DNA of 64,000 nt from Splendidivirga corallicola (GTDB taxonomy: Bacteria > Bacteroidota > Bacteroidia > Cytophagales > Cyclobacteriaceae), in NCBI GenBank assembly GCA_030442035.1, contig JAUJEA010000001.1, positions 1 through 64,000 on the forward strand. Reading direction: 5' to 3'. Below are positions 1-9,970 of this stretch, in pieces. A model generated the notes under the pieces. The model saw only the letters and a program-made list of their open reading frames with translations, was not told the origin of the DNA and did not search any database. Positions within the stretch are counted from its first letter, which is position 1. Each line of letters begins with the position of its first letter. The translations under genes and the position numbers were made by a program.

Positions 1-2945
1 GCCTTACCAAAAGCATTGTAGGTGGGGAATTTCTTTTTTATAAACGGCATTTGCGTTGAACTGCATTCCCTGCCTCGTAACGGGTATAATGATCCTTCAT
101 TGTAATAGCCTAATACGATATCCTGAACCCCATTCTCATCAAAATCCGATGCATAAACTTCAAACGGATGCGACCCACTGGCTTTGTATTTATAATTTAA
201 ACCCAGATTACCTCCTACCAGATCAACATCCCCGTCTTTATCAAAATCTGCTGCTGCCACACTATACCACCAACCGGTTTCTCCTGCTAAACCAAAGGAT
301 TCTGTCCGATCTTCAAAGCCCTTAGGTGTATTCTTCAATACAGTAACTGACATCCATTCACCTACTACAATCAAATCAACCCGGTCGTCCTGGTCTACAT
401 CCGCCCATACTGCATCGGTTACCATACCTATACTTTCAAGCACGGGAGCTGCTGCTGCGTTTACGTTCTTAAATATGGGCTTGCCAGGGCGGCTGTCATT
501 ACGCAGCAAATAACTGCTGGCAGGATATGGGTATTTACCCGGAATTTGACGTCCCCCGACAAAAAGATCCAGATCTCCGTCCTGATCATAATCTGCCTCG
601 CGTACACGTGAGCCACTAACCCTTACTTCAGGAAGTGATCCTTCGGACCTGGAAAACTTCCCATGGCCATCATTAACATAAAGCCTGTCCTGGTATAAAG
701 CGTGACCTTCATTCATTTCATTGCCCCCGCTTACCACATAGAGATCCTTGTCCCCATCACTATCCGCATCAAACATTAAAGCCGAAACATCTTCATATTT
801 TTTCTCTCCCTGCCAAAAATCATGATCCACAGACTCAAATTTTCCGGTGGGATCCTGCACGTAGAGCGCTCCGGAAAACCCCAGGGCTCCCCCCACATAA
901 AAATCATCCAATCCATCACCATTTACATCACCGGTTGCCAAAGCAGGACCAAACTGTGACATACGATGTGGCAATAACCCTTCTCTGGCAAAATCATCAA
1001 ACACATTCTCCTCATGGGTGTGATTCAAATTTATGCTTTCTGTAATATCAGCTATCCATTTTCCGGAAACAGGCGTTTTGTTGGTTTCGTTTTGGGCCTG
1101 CGTGTATTCCAACTGTAGCGTTTGATTGGCTTCAATGTTTTCCAATAGTTGTGTTTTACCATCCGGCCATCTTATTTCAAGCTGATCGATCTGATCCGAT
1201 GATCCAAGTCCAAAATGTATTACTTTGTCCACCGATGACTGGAATCCTCTGGTCAGGTATTGCTCTTTAACCTGACTTATACTATCAATGGTTATTTTTA
1301 TTCTTGATCCTACTCCATTTACATTGCCTCTGGGGCCTTGTAGTTGGATCTTAATATAATTTCTTTTCTTATCGGTTATCAGGTTGTTTTGGTAAATGAA
1401 GGAAATGTCGTCGGAATTATTGACTACTAAATCCATATCGCCATCATTGTCAAAATCGGCATAGGCAGCCCCATTTGAACTGGTGAGAACGGTATCAGCC
1501 CAAACATCATTCATGTTTGTAAACGAAAGCTCCCGGTTATTTCGAAAAAAATAATTTCTTTTTTTCCTAGTGGGCATACGATGCATTATGCTAGAAATAA
1601 ATTTAGTCCTGTCAAACCTGTGGCCATTTTCTGATCTTTCTTTTGCTTCTTTTCTTCTTTGTTTTCTATATTCCTGAAAGTCATTATTTCTAAAATCTCT
1701 TTTGATACCATTGCTGATAAAAAGATCATTCCATCCATCATTATCCATATCAAAAAAAAGCGGGGACCAACTCCAATCTGTGTTGGACAAACCGGAAAAC
1801 TGGGCTATTTCTGAGAAGTTCACATAGTTTTGGTCCGGGTCTGCCATTCCATTATTCAATTGAAGAGTATTGAACATATATTGATTGTGCAATCCTAAAT
1901 CGACATGCTTGTAAAAACGCTTAGGGTCCATGCCACTCATACTTGTTTTGATTCCATAGTTATCTGCTGAAACCATATCTACAGTGATAAAATCCATCCA
2001 ACCATCGTTATTAATATCGGCTGCATCATTACCCATAGAAAAATTGGACATGTGATTCAAAGCTAAGTTGCTTACTTCCTCAAAAGACGCGTCTCCGTTA
2101 TTGAAATAGAGGTGGTCTTTTTCTGAAAAATCATTACTCACATAAATATCCGGATAGCCATCGTTGTTGAAATCACTGGTGGCTATTCCCAGGCCAAAAC
2201 CAATCAAATTATTGATAATACCTGCCTTCCTGGTTACATCAGTAAAAAAACCATTATCATTCCTGAATAGCCGTTCTCCACGGCCTTCGGAATCACGTTG
2301 CATCAGTTCTTCGATCTGATTATCATCGTAAACCTCAATACCGTGATTGATAAGGAACATATCCAGATCATTGTCCAAATCATAATCAAAAAAAGCAGCT
2401 TGAGTAGAAAAATGAGGCAAATCCAGTCCATATTTACTTGCCCGGTCTTCAAACAAAGGAATTCCCTCTGCCGTATTACCCAGATTGATCAACAGTTGAT
2501 TTCTTCTTTTTTCCGGATCGTTGAACCTTCCTGAATTACAGATGTAGAGATCCATCCGGCCATCTGCATTGATATCTACCGTGGTGACCCCCGTGGCAAA
2601 GTTTCTTCCCCCTGCTTTGGATATTTCCGTTACATCACGGAATTTCATATTGCCTTTGTTCAGATAAAGTGCATTACGTTTCAGGTTAGAAATAAAGTAG
2701 ATATCAGTGAGGTCATCCCCATTGAAATCAGCTACAGCCACACCTCCTCCATTATAAAAATATTCGTAGAACAACCCATTCATATAAACGGTTTCCTTCA
2801 GTACATTTCTAAAGTCAATACCTGACTCTTCAGAAGATAGAATCGTGAACAGGTTTTGGCTGCCCACATCCGTTTGCCTATCGGTTTTTTTTTCACAGGA
2901 AGTCAAAAAAGTTAATATTAGAACTAAAACGATAAGCTGTTTCAT
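1..2945 (-). CDS. CRTAC1-like VCBS/ASPIC-UnbV surface lipoprotein (partial, C-terminus off window)
   Basis: The reading frame starts with ATG at 2945 on the minus strand and stays open to the left edge (981 codons), so the C-terminus is missing. The N-terminus is a lipoprotein signal with lipobox LTSC, so export and lipid anchoring are expected. Many FG-GAP/VCBS repeats (D-x-N/D-x-D-G-x-x-D, e.g. VADFNGDDLTD, TVDINADGRMDLY) fill residues about 65-500 and again about 640-960. An ASPIC/UnbV domain lies near residues 540-612 (GVGSRIKI, HFGLGSSDQID, IRWPDGK). Proteins of this type often follow SusC/SusD pairs in Bacteroidota; the repeats are taken to be calcium-binding beta-propellers that may bind glycans or proteins. 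Substrate is unknown. It is last in the FecI-FecR-SusC-SusD cluster, 73 bp after susD, with a strong hairpin in the gap. Confidence 0.9.
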   Translation of the reverse strand, partial: MKQLIVLVLILTFLTSCEKKTDRQTDVGSQNLFTILSSEESGIDFRNVLKETVYMNGLFYEYFYNGGGVAVADFNGDDLTDIYFISNLKRNALYLNKGNMKFRDVTEISKAGGRNFATGVTTVDINADGRMDLYICNSGRFNDPEKRRNQLLINLGNTAEGIPLFEDRASKYGLDLPHFSTQAAFFDYDLDNDLDMFLINHGIEVYDDNQIEELMQRDSEGRGERLFRNDNGFFTDVTRKAGIINNLIGFGLGIATSDFNNDGYPDIYVSNDFSEKDHLYFNNGDASFEEVSNLALNHMSNFSMGNDAADINNDGWMDFITVDMVSADNYGIKTSMSGMDPKRFYKHVDLGLHNQYMFNTLQLNNGMADPDQNYVNFSEIAQFSGLSNTDWSWSPLFFDMDNDGWNDLFISNGIKRDFRNNDFQEYRKQRRKEAKERSENGHRFDRTKFISSIMHRMPTRKKRNYFFRNNRELSFTNMNDVWADTVLTSSNGAAYADFDNDGDMDLVVNNSDDISFIYQNNLITDKKRNYIKIQLQGPRGNVNGVGSRIKITIDSISQVKEQYLTRGFQSSVDKVIHFGLGSSDQIDQLEIRWPDGKTQLLENIEANQTLQLEYTQAQNETNKTPVSGKWIADITESINLNHTHEENVFDDFAREGLLPHRMSQFGPALATGDVNGDGLDDFYVGGALGFSGALYVQDPTGKFESVDHDFWQGEKKYEDVSALMFDADSDGDKDLYVVSGGNEMNEGHALYQDRLYVNDGHGKFSRSEGSLPEVRVSGSRVREADYDQDGDLDLFVGGRQIPGKYPYPASSYLLRNDSRPGKPIFKNVNAAAAPVLESIGMVTDAVWADVDQDDRVDLIVVGEWMSVTVLKNTPKGFEDRTESFGLAGETGWWYSVAAADFDKDGDVDLVGGNLGLNYKYKASGSHPFEVYASDFDENGVQDIVLGYYNEGSLYPLRGRECSSTQMPFIKKKFPTYNAFGK

Positions 2946-2961
2946 AAATATGTATACCAGT

Positions 2962-3004
2962 AAAAGATCAAAAGCCTAATGTTATGTCAGGCTTTTGATC
3001 TTTT
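2962..3004. terminator. perfect inverted repeat between susD-like gene and CRTAC1-like gene
   Basis: A 16-bp perfect inverted repeat (AAAAGATCAAAAGCCT and its complement) encloses an 11-nt loop. Read on either strand it ends in TTTT, so it can act as a bidirectional intrinsic terminator or an attenuator. It lies just after the susD-like stop and before the CRTAC1-like start, so it probably lowers downstream expression or sets an mRNA end. Confidence 0.75.
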
Positions 3005-3018
3005 ATGCTAATGAATAA

Positions 3019-4581
3019 TTAGTAATTTGGATTTTGTAATAAAACATCAGACCCAATGGCGTCTATTTCCGCCTGAGGAATTGGCCAAAGATAATCTCTG
3101 TTCGGGTCAAAAATCCTAGGCTCTATTTCTTCTCCCCTTGCATTGAAAATAGCACCATTCATTGTAACCTCTGCCGTTCTCCATCTTCTCATGTCAAAGA
3201 CATTTAATCCTTCAAAACAAAGTTCAACTCTTCTTTCCCTTCTCACAATTTCTCTCAGCTCAGCTTGATTCATGGTCGTGATTTCAGGATAATTGGCTAT
3301 ATCTTCTCTTGTGGTTCCGTAAGCCCTCGCCCTGACATCATTCAAGGCATCCAACACACTTTGATCAATCGATGATTCTTCGATTTTAGCCTCGGCGTAC
3401 GTCAATAACATCTCTGCATATCTCAACAAAATGTAATTGCCATACGAAGTACCAGGTGCACCACTGTGATCGATATCCAGTCCCTTTCTTACGTAGTATC
3501 CCGATCTAGTAGAATTACCCGTAACTGCAATTCCATCAGGGTTACCATCTATGGTATTTAAAGTGGCACCTCTCCATTGAGACCCATTTCTATTCAAGGC
3601 CATATCCAACCTGGGATCTCTGTTATCAAACGGATTACTGGGATCATATATACTTGCGGGATCATCAATTGGAAGACCGTCCGTTCCTTCAAATGAATCT
3701 ACAAACGACTGAACAGGGGAAAGCGCTCCCCATCCGGAAAATGAAGGGGGTTGAAACAATATATTCCTAAGATTGGTATAGTCTTCAGCAATGAACTGGA
3801 CATCAAAAATTACTTCTTCATTATTTTTGTTCTCACGGCTAAACGCCTGTTCGTAGTTAGGGAACAAGTCATAACTTCCTGATGAAATCACCTGCTGCGC
3901 TGCAGAGGCTGCTTCTCCCCATCGTGATTCGTACAGGAGTATTCTAGCTTTTAAAGCTTGTGCCGCACCACTGGTCACTCTTCCAACATCTCCACCCGAA
4001 TAAGAAGACGGTAAATCTGGAATAGCATTATCTAATTCCCGAATCATAAAATCAACTATCTCAGATTTAGCAGTCCTACCTATTTTAGCTTCTTCCACAG
4101 TCACAACATCTGTAATAAAGGGTACATCTCCCCAGTTGTACACTAGGTGATAGTACCAATACACTCTAAGAAATGAAATCTCGGCTTTTAGTCTAGCCTG
4201 AAGGCCTTCCTCTATATCCTCTACATTGTCAATATTGGTCAGAAACACATTGGTCCTTCTAATGTGACGATAAAACGTACCCCACCAGTTTCTTATATCA
4301 CTAGTACTTGCAGTATGCAATCCAGAGGCTATTCTACGCGGGTCCCCAGGAATGAATACCGGTGTACTATTGTCTGACCATCCATCCATCAATGTAAAGT
4401 AAATTTCAAAGTTATCGTTTAGGGTGTTATAAACTCCGTTAGCAGCCTGTATTGCATCATCGGAAGTCTTGAAAAATGACTCACTCGATAGTTGATCTTT
4501 CGGTGCAACATCTAGAAATTCGTCATTGCAGGAATTTAGCATGACCAGACACAAAAGAATATATATATATTTAACTTTCAT
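3019..4581 (-). CDS. SusD/RagB-family nutrient-binding outer-membrane lipoprotein
   Basis: This 520-aa protein has a lipoprotein signal (MKVKYIYILLCLVMLNSC, lipobox LNSC) and is predicted to sit on the outer surface as the lid of the SusC channel. The N-terminal part (EFLDVAPKDQLSSESFF, then TPR-like helices) and the C-terminal RagB/SusD signature (ERRVELCFEGLNVFDMRRW) are typical, as is the length. It begins 17 bp after the susC-like stop, so the two are surely co-transcribed. The substrate cannot be read from sequence; no glycoside hydrolase, peptidase or lyase lies in this cluster. Confidence 0.95.
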   Translation of the reverse strand: MKVKYIYILLCLVMLNSCNDEFLDVAPKDQLSSESFFKTSDDAIQAANGVYNTLNDNFEIYFTLMDGWSDNSTPVFIPGDPRRIASGLHTASTSDIRNWWGTFYRHIRRTNVFLTNIDNVEDIEEGLQARLKAEISFLRVYWYYHLVYNWGDVPFITDVVTVEEAKIGRTAKSEIVDFMIRELDNAIPDLPSSYSGGDVGRVTSGAAQALKARILLYESRWGEAASAAQQVISSGSYDLFPNYEQAFSRENKNNEEVIFDVQFIAEDYTNLRNILFQPPSFSGWGALSPVQSFVDSFEGTDGLPIDDPASIYDPSNPFDNRDPRLDMALNRNGSQWRGATLNTIDGNPDGIAVTGNSTRSGYYVRKGLDIDHSGAPGTSYGNYILLRYAEMLLTYAEAKIEESSIDQSVLDALNDVRARAYGTTREDIANYPEITTMNQAELREIVRRERRVELCFEGLNVFDMRRWRTAEVTMNGAIFNARGEEIEPRIFDPNRDYLWPIPQAEIDAIGSDVLLQNPNY

Positions 4582-4598
4582 AATGCTTTATTTTTAGG

Positions 4599-7500
4599 TT
4601 AAAAACTAAGGTTAATTCCCCCCGTAAATGTCCTTACCTGTGGGTAAAAATCACCTCTACCTATCGGTGCTTCCGGATCAAAACCTTCAAAGGAGGTTAT
4701 TATAATAAGATTATCCGCACTGAAGAATAATCTTAATTTTTCTAACTTTATCTTGTCCAATATTGCTTGAGGAAAGGTATAACCCACTTGAAGATTTCTA
4801 AGCTTCAGGTAACTTGCATCTTGAGCGAAAAAAGAATTAGTTACGTTGTTTCGATTCGAATTAGCAATAGTTAATCTAGGGTATGAAGCATCGGTATTTT
4901 GAGGTGTCCACCTGTCCAAATGACGCTCAAGGACTTTGCCTGCATTGAAGAATGCTTCAGAGGCTTCTCGGTTTAGATAGCCGGTTACTTTACCCACTCC
5001 CTGCCAAAGCATCGATAAATCAAAGTTTCCGTAACTACCTCCTAATTGGATACCATAATTCAATTCAGGAAAATCGCTACCTAAAACAACCCTGTCATCA
5101 GGAGTAATTGCATTATCTCCATTCACATCCCTGTACCTCAGGTCTCCTGGACTAACACCTCCGAAGGTAGTGGCCTGATCAGGCGCAGCATCGATTTCGC
5201 TTTGTGAAGAAAATATCCCTATGACCTCATATCCAAAAAGGCTTTGAATCGGGCTTCCTACTTGATCAATTCGATTCACTCCGAAAGGGCTGGAAAAATT
5301 GGGGGTGGCATTGACACCGGTTCCTTGACTCGTTAACTCATTAGTCACGAAAGCAATGTTTCCGTTCACGTAGTATGAAAATTTATCATGGGTCTCCTGA
5401 TAGCCAATAGAAAGTTCGAATCCTTTGTTTTCAACCGTCCCAAAGTTTCCTGCAGGAGCACTGGCTCCCAAAGTGAGAGATGCCGAACGGTCTGGGATCA
5501 ATATATCCTCTGTTTTTCTTGTAAAATAGTCGATGCTGAAGTTCAATTTTCCTTCAAGAAATTCTGCATCCACTCCGAAGTTAGTATTTGTAGAAACTTC
5601 CCAAGTAATGGAAGTGTTGGGTAAAGACGAATTTTCACTTATACCCGAAACAAGGCTCCCCCCCAGTGAATAATTTCGCCCAAAAACAAAAGTCGGTTGA
5701 TAAGGATAAAAAGCATTTCCAAGATCTTCGTTGCCCAGTTGCCCCCAAGAGGCTCTGACTTTCAGTTCATTAATAAAGGAAACATTAAAAAAATCTTCCT
5801 CTGAAAGCCTCCATCCTGCTGAAAATGATGGAAACACAGAAAACCTATCGTTAGAAGGGAATCGACTGGTCCCATCATATCTGAAATTAGCTTCAAATAA
5901 ATAGCGATTGTTATAGGCATAATTTAACCGTCCGAAAAGTGAACGCAACCTAAACTCAAATCCACCGCCACTATTGGTCTCAGTATCCTGATTGCCGGCA
6001 TTCAACTGATTCAAAGCATTGTTCGAAGGTAAATCACTAATTCCAGCATTTATTGACTCTTGAGTAATTTTTCTTTCATTGAAACCCAATAAAGCATTGA
6101 AATCGTGTTGATTGATACTTTTTTCATAAGTGAGCAAAGCTTGTAAATTGATATCGATCTGATCTGTCCTGTTTTCACTGAGGCCACTTCTAAATGTCCT
6201 TCCGATATCGGTCGGTGTATTATAGAGGGAAAAAACCTGCCAGAAACTCTTGCTTTTATTCAAATCATTGGTAATAGCTGCAACACCTTTTATTTTGAGG
6301 CCTTCAAAAATTTCATAACCAGCAGTAATTGAAGTAATTACCTTATTTCTAAATGTCCTGCTCAAACCACCATCAGCCAGCTCTGCAATTGAATTATGTT
6401 CACCAAGGTACCCCCCCCAGTTACCATTAGAGAAGCGGTTTGGTACAGTTGGAGGCTCACGAAAAGCATGCCCTATAATACCACCAACACCAAAACTTGG
6501 ACTCGTTATTTCTTCCCTTGTAAGCGCAATATTAGTGCCCAGATTCAGTTTTGGAGTAAGGTCCTGATCAACATTAACCCTAAGTGAATACCTGTCGTAA
6601 TTGGTGTTTTTCATTAGTCCCTCTCTACTAAGGTATCCAAACATGACAGCAAACCTGGAATTTTCGTTCCCCCCTGTTACACTTAAATGATGGTTTTGTT
6701 GAAAACCTGATTCTGTAAATAGTTCACCAACCTGATCTGTGTTCGGAAAGTTGTCCGGGTCATTTCCATTTCTGAATGATTGTATATCACTGTCGGAATA
6801 AAATGGAGCTTGACCGTCATTAGCCAAAGCTTCGTTAAACAACATAGCAAAATCCGCAGAACCCAGAAACTTAGGAAGGTTAGTTGCTTCCTGCACACCA
6901 AAATAGTTATTATATGAAACGTTAGTTTTTCCCTGGTTACCCCTTTTGGTAGTAATAATAACTACTCCATTGGCCGCCCTTACTCCATAAATAGCTGCCG
7001 CTGCAGCATCTTTCAAAACGGAAACATTATCAATGTCATTTGGGTCAATGTTCTGAAAGGATGACTCTACTCCATCCACAATTATCAAAGGAGAAGTATT
7101 ATTCAGGGTGCCAAGCCCCCTTATTGTGATAGATCCTGCATCTGCTCCCGGCTGACCGGATCTCTGAAGTATGGTTAACCCTGGTACTTGACCAGTCAGC
7201 AAGTTTGAAACATCAGTAGCTGGTCTATTTTCAATGGCCTCCGAAGTAACTGTTTCCACCGCACCTGTAAGATTTACCTTCTTTTGAACACCATAACCTA
7301 TAACAACTACTTCTGAAAGAGCTGAAATATCCGGGTTAAGCACAAGGTCAACAGTGGTTCTTCCCGTTATATCAACTTCTTCCCCTAGATAGCCGACATA
7401 TGAAAAAACCAAGATTGTTACCTCATCCGGGATGTTCAAAACAAAATTTCCATCGGTATCTGTAATTGTTCCAATGGTGGTACCCTTAGCCAGGACATTC

Positions 7501-7970
7501 ACTCCTGGCAAGGCTTCGCCATTTTCATCGGTTACTTTTCCGGTAATTTTCTTTTCTATCATGTGAATATCCAGCGTTTCTTCACTCACCCCGGAGTCAA
7601 GCAGCGTTCTTTTGCTGACATAAATATTTGAGTTGACTCTTTTAAACTTTACGGAAGCATGTTTTGATAAATCCATTAAAATTGACGCCAGTGAATTATT
7701 TTTGGACGCAACACTTATTCGCTTGTCCTTATCCAACGTTTCACCATTGAAAACAAAAGAAAAGTTTGTCTTGGTACCGATTGTTTCCAATGCATCTGCT
7801 AACCTGACGTCCTTCAGGTTAATAGTAACGTAGATATCTTTAATGCTTTTGGTTTGAGACCTGGCATCATGGGCAAGTAATATGCTAGTCCCAATGAGGA
7901 CCTGTAAGCTTATACCAAGTAAGGCGTACTTTGATATCATAAGAACTTGTCTTAGTAATATTGATTGCAT
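4599..7970 (-). CDS. SusC/RagA-family TonB-dependent transporter with N-terminal STN domain
   Basis: This 1123-aa outer-membrane transporter has a signal peptide ending near ARSQ, then an STN secretin/TonB short N-terminal domain (about 49-117, ADALETIGTKTNFSFVFNG), a carboxypeptidase-D regulatory-like beta domain (about 140-225, GKVTDENGEALPGVNVLA), a plug domain (about 229-345, SITIRGLGTLNNTSPLIIVDG) and a barrel ending in an aromatic residue (LSF). The STN domain marks the subclass that signals through a FecR anti-sigma factor, which fits the fecR/sigma pair directly upstream. It imports a large ligand captured by the SusD partner using TonB energy. The ATG at 7970 is preceded by an AT-rich leader. 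Confidence 0.96.
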   Translation of the reverse strand: MQSILLRQVLMISKYALLGISLQVLIGTSILLAHDARSQTKSIKDIYVTINLKDVRLADALETIGTKTNFSFVFNGETLDKDKRISVASKNNSLASILMDLSKHASVKFKRVNSNIYVSKRTLLDSGVSEETLDIHMIEKKITGKVTDENGEALPGVNVLAKGTTIGTITDTDGNFVLNIPDEVTILVFSYVGYLGEEVDITGRTTVDLVLNPDISALSEVVVIGYGVQKKVNLTGAVETVTSEAIENRPATDVSNLLTGQVPGLTILQRSGQPGADAGSITIRGLGTLNNTSPLIIVDGVESSFQNIDPNDIDNVSVLKDAAAAAIYGVRAANGVVIITTKRGNQGKTNVSYNNYFGVQEATNLPKFLGSADFAMLFNEALANDGQAPFYSDSDIQSFRNGNDPDNFPNTDQVGELFTESGFQQNHHLSVTGGNENSRFAVMFGYLSREGLMKNTNYDRYSLRVNVDQDLTPKLNLGTNIALTREEITSPSFGVGGIIGHAFREPPTVPNRFSNGNWGGYLGEHNSIAELADGGLSRTFRNKVITSITAGYEIFEGLKIKGVAAITNDLNKSKSFWQVFSLYNTPTDIGRTFRSGLSENRTDQIDINLQALLTYEKSINQHDFNALLGFNERKITQESINAGISDLPSNNALNQLNAGNQDTETNSGGGFEFRLRSLFGRLNYAYNNRYLFEANFRYDGTSRFPSNDRFSVFPSFSAGWRLSEEDFFNVSFINELKVRASWGQLGNEDLGNAFYPYQPTFVFGRNYSLGGSLVSGISENSSLPNTSITWEVSTNTNFGVDAEFLEGKLNFSIDYFTRKTEDILIPDRSASLTLGASAPAGNFGTVENKGFELSIGYQETHDKFSYYVNGNIAFVTNELTSQGTGVNATPNFSSPFGVNRIDQVGSPIQSLFGYEVIGIFSSQSEIDAAPDQATTFGGVSPGDLRYRDVNGDNAITPDDRVVLGSDFPELNYGIQLGGSYGNFDLSMLWQGVGKVTGYLNREASEAFFNAGKVLERHLDRWTPQNTDASYPRLTIANSNRNNVTNSFFAQDASYLKLRNLQVGYTFPQAILDKIKLEKLRLFFSADNLIIITSFEGFDPEAPIGRGDFYPQVRTFTGGINLSF

Positions 7971-8054
7971 AAATTTGTTGATTAGTGTTATACATTAATT
8001 TGTATTTATTTTATTCTTCCTGCACATTCGCCAAAATGTGATGCGGGAAGAAAC

Positions 8055-8086
8055 GAAAGCTAGAAATCCTTGATTTCTGGCTTTCT
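8055..8086. other. hairpin between fecR and susC-like genes
   Basis: An imperfect inverted repeat (GAAAGCTAGAAAT / ATTTCTGGCTTTC, loop CCTTG) lies in the 145-bp gap between the fecR stop and the susC start. On the plus strand the T/G pair is a wobble; on the minus strand (the coding direction) it is a C-A mismatch, and no clean T-run follows. It may be an attenuator or a processing site separating regulator from transporter transcription; this is inference. Confidence 0.4.
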
Positions 8087-8115
8087 CTTTTAGCTTGTAT
8101 CAAACATAGATAATG

Positions 8116-9174
8116 TCATTTATTTTTTACAAAAACTTTATTGACTTCTAACTTATAGCTGAATTTTGAAGTAAAATTGAGACTTTCCAATATTCTTTCA
8201 AGTGATTGATTTTTATACTGACCACTAAAATCTTCCTTCACCTCTACACCTTCCTCGACCACAAATTCCACCCCATACCAGCGTTCCAATGTATTTTTAA
8301 TCTCTTGAAAAGATGCGTCTTTGAATATTATAATATCATTTTTCCAAGCAATTATTTCGTCCATACTAACCCTGGATTTTGAAATCCCCAGATTTTCTTT
8401 ATTGAATGTGTACATTTCTTGCGGCGCCAGAACATTATGATCTATTAATGTTCCACTATTTTTACTTTCAACCTGAACTTTACCGGTAAGCACAGCTACA
8501 ACAATATTTTCGTTTTCGGGATATGCATTGATATTAAAAGATGTACCAAGGACAGTAGTCTCAACACGGTCTGTATATATTTTAAAGGGCTTGCTCTCAT
8601 CACGTGCTACATCGAAAAATGCCTCACCTTCAAGATTCACCACCCTGATGAGCAATTCTGAATCTTCATAAAAAGTTATTTTAGTCTCAGAATTAAGCTT
8701 GACCTGTGTACCATCCGGAAGCACCATAGATAACTTCTTCCCTCTTTCGGTGGTTCTGGAAAATGTATTCATTTGCGATGTCACATTTTGCTTGGAAGAC
8801 TGGTTCTCAAACCAAGAAATTCCAATCCCATACAATCCCCCGGCAATAATCAAAATTAAAAAAATCGCTGCATAACGATTGGGGTATCTAACAAGGGAAA
8901 CATAAAATGCCCTTTTGGTGGATCTGGTACTTTTTTTATTTTTATTAATGTTTTCCAACACATCAATAATATCGCTGGAGGAAGGATAATACTTGGCTTT
9001 TAAATTAACATTAAGAACGATCTCTTTTGCCAATGCTATTAATTCTCTCTTCTCCGGATGTTTCTCTAACCATAATTTCCAAAAATAGTTAGTCTCTGGT
9101 GTTGGATACCTCACCCATCTGACAAAATACTCATCTTGTAAAAAATCTTGAATTTCGAAGTTTTCGTACCTCAT
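8116..9174 (-). CDS. FecR-family anti-sigma factor
   Basis: This 352-aa protein has a cytoplasmic N-terminal region (1-98), one membrane span (about 99-118, AAIFLILIIAGGLYGIGI), a periplasmic FecR domain (about 135-235, RGKKLSMVLPDGTQVKLNS, EGEAFFDVARDESKPF, VLGTSFNINAYP) and a C-terminal DUF4974/STN-like domain (about 280-350). It should hold the sigma factor encoded 94 bp upstream until the STN domain of the SusC-like transporter signals ligand binding. The ATG at 9174 fits the conserved N-terminus. Confidence 0.94.
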   Translation of the reverse strand: MRYENFEIQDFLQDEYFVRWVRYPTPETNYFWKLWLEKHPEKRELIALAKEIVLNVNLKAKYYPSSSDIIDVLENINKNKKSTRSTKRAFYVSLVRYPNRYAAIFLILIIAGGLYGIGISWFENQSSKQNVTSQMNTFSRTTERGKKLSMVLPDGTQVKLNSETKITFYEDSELLIRVVNLEGEAFFDVARDESKPFKIYTDRVETTVLGTSFNINAYPENENIVVAVLTGKVQVESKNSGTLIDHNVLAPQEMYTFNKENLGISKSRVSMDEIIAWKNDIIIFKDASFQEIKNTLERWYGVEFVVEEGVEVKEDFSGQYKNQSLERILESLNFTSKFSYKLEVNKVFVKNK

Positions 9175-9268
9175 TCAGCAAATAATCTCTTTATAAGAGG
9201 GAAAGGGATTAAATCCTGCAACATATACAACTATCTCGATTTTTTTTTGAATTTATTAAGAAGTCATT

Positions 9269-9949
9269 TTATTTTTTTGTCAGATCATTTAAAATCCCCC
9301 GTAGTTTTGACAAACTTCGACTCATCAAGACTCTCGTGTATTCTATCCTGGAAAACTCCATAATTGAAGTGATCTCCTCATAGGAAAGGCCGTCCTGAAA
9401 AAAATAGATGAGGATTTCTCTTTGACGTTTGGTAAGATCATTTAGTGCCTGATTCAGTTTGAACTTTATTTCATCCTTAAGTTGGACGTTGATGAGACAG
9501 GATTCGTAAGCGAGCTCAATTTCAAAAGTATCTCTTACAAACTTTTTTTTCTTAGAAGTGTTTAACTTATCCCTCTTTAAACAATTTAACAGTTTTCTTC
9601 GATAAGATTTTAATAAATAAAATTTAATGGAATTAGTATTTCCCAGTGTTTTCCTCTTTTGTTTAAGCTCAATAAATAAATCTTGGATGAGATCCTTTAT
9701 TAATTCCTTATCCTGAGTAAATTGGTGTCCATAATTGAAAAGTACAGGAAAATACTGAGTGTAGATATTGATGAAAGATGCTTCATCACCATTTTTAAAA
9801 GCCTTCCATTGTTCGCTGTCTACTTCCTTTTTATGCGAATTATGGATATCAGAATCATTGAGGTTCAAATCCTCTATCTCACTATCATTTTGGGTTGTTT
9901 TTTTAAGGTATTTCTTCAACTTATCTCTAATAATTGCAACAATATACAT
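9269..9949 (-). CDS. ECF (FecI-type) RNA polymerase sigma-70 factor
   Basis: An ECF sigma factor with region 2 (about FINIYTQYFPVLFNYGHQFT, LIKDLIQDLFIELKQKR) and region 4 with its helix-turn-helix (LTKRQREILIYFFQDGLSYE, RVLMSRSLSKLRGIL). The frame extends up to a TTG at 9970; I chose the ATG at 9949. The N-terminal ~50 residues before region 2 are longer than usual for the family and rich in Asp/Asn/Lys. It is followed by its cognate fecR, so it probably drives the susC-susD-CRTAC1 genes after a cell-surface signal. Confidence 0.9.
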   Translation of the reverse strand: MYIVAIIRDKLKKYLKKTTQNDSEIEDLNLNDSDIHNSHKKEVDSEQWKAFKNGDEASFINIYTQYFPVLFNYGHQFTQDKELIKDLIQDLFIELKQKRKTLGNTNSIKFYLLKSYRRKLLNCLKRDKLNTSKKKKFVRDTFEIELAYESCLINVQLKDEIKFKLNQALNDLTKRQREILIYFFQDGLSYEEITSIMEFSRIEYTRVLMSRSLSKLRGILNDLTKK

Positions 9950-9970
9950 ATTCCGGTATATAGATACCAA

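Noticed and set aside
56-325. Plus-strand frame at the left edge
   Set aside because: It lies antisense inside the CRTAC1-like reading frame, which has clear VCBS repeats.
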